This document shows positions 63,524 to 64,000 of a stretch of DNA of 64,000 nt, one piece after another (the first letter of the stretch is position 1; each line of letters begins with the position of its first letter). Location: positions 372,001 to 436,000 of the forward strand of contig JAGTXX020000005.1 of NCBI GenBank assembly GCA_019044685.2. Direction: 5' to 3'. The position numbers were made by a program, and so were the translations under genes. The stretch is from Nannochloris sp. 'desiccata' (lineage: Eukaryota > Chlorophyta > Trebouxiophyceae > Chlorellales > Chlorellaceae). Below the pieces are notes generated by a model. The model searched no databases, was not told the origin of the DNA, and saw nothing but the letters and a program-made list of their open reading frames with translations.

Positions 63524-64000
63524 TTACGCACTCGGCTTGGGAGAGGCAGCAGCAGCAGCAGCAGGAGCAGTAGGGAAGGGCACACCAAGCTCGATCAATT
63601 TCCCAAACGCAGCAGCGAAATCAGAGAAGAATTTCTCCTCATCTTTTGCATACAAATCCACAAACTTACGGAATTTGCGATCATCCCTGAGAGCGATATC
63701 CGTTGGGAGCATCATCAACTCCCCAGTTGGATCTTCATACTGGGGAGGTCCATTCCACTTCTTCTTTTTCCACTTATTTTGAGTTAACTCAGTGTAATAC
63801 ATGTTTGAAAAGGTGGTAGGAGCACGAGTCCAGGGATTAACCCATCCGGAACGATCAGCATGGCATCGGCCGAGGGCGTGGGCGCCACACAGGGCGACAA
63901 TTTCTTGATCATTGAAACCCATTCGGTAAAAAATATCCCGTACGTGGGCTGCGCCTTTATCTCCGTCCGGTAATCGACCGTCAGGGAGAGCCACGTGGTC
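63524..64000 (-). CDS. Class I haem peroxidase (CCP/APX type), 5' end cut by window
   Basis: 158 C-terminal residues; the frame stays open to position 64000, so the distal half lies outside. The proximal haem His is in [14 protein letters not shown], followed by [63 protein letters not shown] and ELGVPFP. The GRCH...SG.xxPWT pattern and the LMMLPTD block match cytochrome c peroxidase/APX-like class I enzymes found in algae. The tail is Ala/Pro-rich and ends KPSA, with no membrane anchor. It is tail-to-tail with the lumenal peroxidase but much more CCP-like, so this is not a recent inverted duplication. Confidence 0.9.
   Translation of the reverse strand, partial: DHVALPDGRLPDGDKGAAHVRDIFYRMGFNDQEIVALCGAHALGRCHADRSGWVNPWTRAPTTFSNMYYTELTQNKWKKKKWNGPPQYEDPTGELMMLPTDIALRDDRKFRKFVDLYAKDEEKFFSDFAAAFGKLIELGVPFPTAPAAAAAASPKPSA

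Noticed and set aside
1..64000. tRNA, rRNA genes, CRISPR arrays, bacterial operons
   Set aside because: None recognised; introns, targeting peptides and eukaryotic families show this is nuclear eukaryotic DNA. tRNAs with introns could still be missed by eye.

Overview
This is a nuclear window from a member of the green plant lineage, most probably a chlorophyte alga. The signs are an SBP-box transcription factor (known only from Viridiplantae), a plant-type plastid ADP-glucose pyrophosphorylase with a transit peptide, several other proteins with bipartite or simple plastid transit peptides, a fused DEG7-type protease, a BLUS1-like kinase, and compact spliceosomal genes (mostly 1-3 exons, introns about 70-220 nt, GT-AG with one probable GC-AG). 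Most genes carry a short first exon. Exon joins below were made by eye from splice sites, reading frame and family similarity, so the exon lists are models and not observed transcripts.

Layout. 1-1232: 3' part of an unknown gene (+). 1796-7522: a large formin (+). 7906-16636: three tandem paralogous GAF/PAS-like/TKL kinases (-), each starting with a tiny exon that encodes a myristoylation/palmitoylation-type N-terminus. 17017-20816: DEG7-type fused serine protease (-). 21081-21554: BolA (+). 21892-23665: ADP-glucose pyrophosphorylase (-). 24766-27086: STE20/BLUS1-like kinase (+). 27383-28774: saccharopine dehydrogenase-like oxidoreductase (+). 29006-30103: DUF218 membrane protein (-). 30435-31420: ribosomal protein eL8/RPL7A (+). 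32106-36768: a 1482-residue, apparently undescribed plastid protein built from three different repeat families (+). 37057-38796: malonyl-CoA decarboxylase (-). 38948-40081: plastid isoprenylcysteine/phospholipid methyltransferase-like membrane protein (-). 40285-41385: unknown helical/acidic protein (+). 41720-42790: ABT1/ESF2 ribosome-biogenesis factor (-). 43087-43606: small secreted Cys-rich protein (-). 44488-45514: SBP-box factor (-). 45515-47763: gene-free, with dispersed repeats. 47764-48596: organellar glyoxalase-fold protein (-). 48840-50149: PIG-S-like GPI transamidase subunit (+). 50352-51691: plastid SRPBCC protein (-). 52062-54480: C2/EF-hand phosphatidylserine decarboxylase (+). 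54801-55460: SEC11 (-). 55769-59050: XRN-type 5'-3' exonuclease (+). 59222-61717: kinesin (-). 62053-63152: probable thylakoid-lumen class I peroxidase (+). 63524-64000: second class I peroxidase (-), cut by the window end.

The gene set is mixed housekeeping and does not form one pathway. Themes do recur: plastid function (AGPase, repeat protein, SRPBCC, methyltransferase, lumen peroxidase), membrane lipid and ER maturation (PSD, PIG-S, SEC11), and signalling (four kinases). Genes from about 48 kb onward sit in strictly alternating divergent and convergent pairs with short shared intergenic regions.

The most interesting items are the multi-repeat plastid protein at 32106-36768, which has six aromatic W-x-P motifs on Ser/Ala linkers and looks like a multivalent scaffold, and the lipid-anchored kinase triplet. 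Three families of short dispersed repeats also occur in the intergenic DNA.
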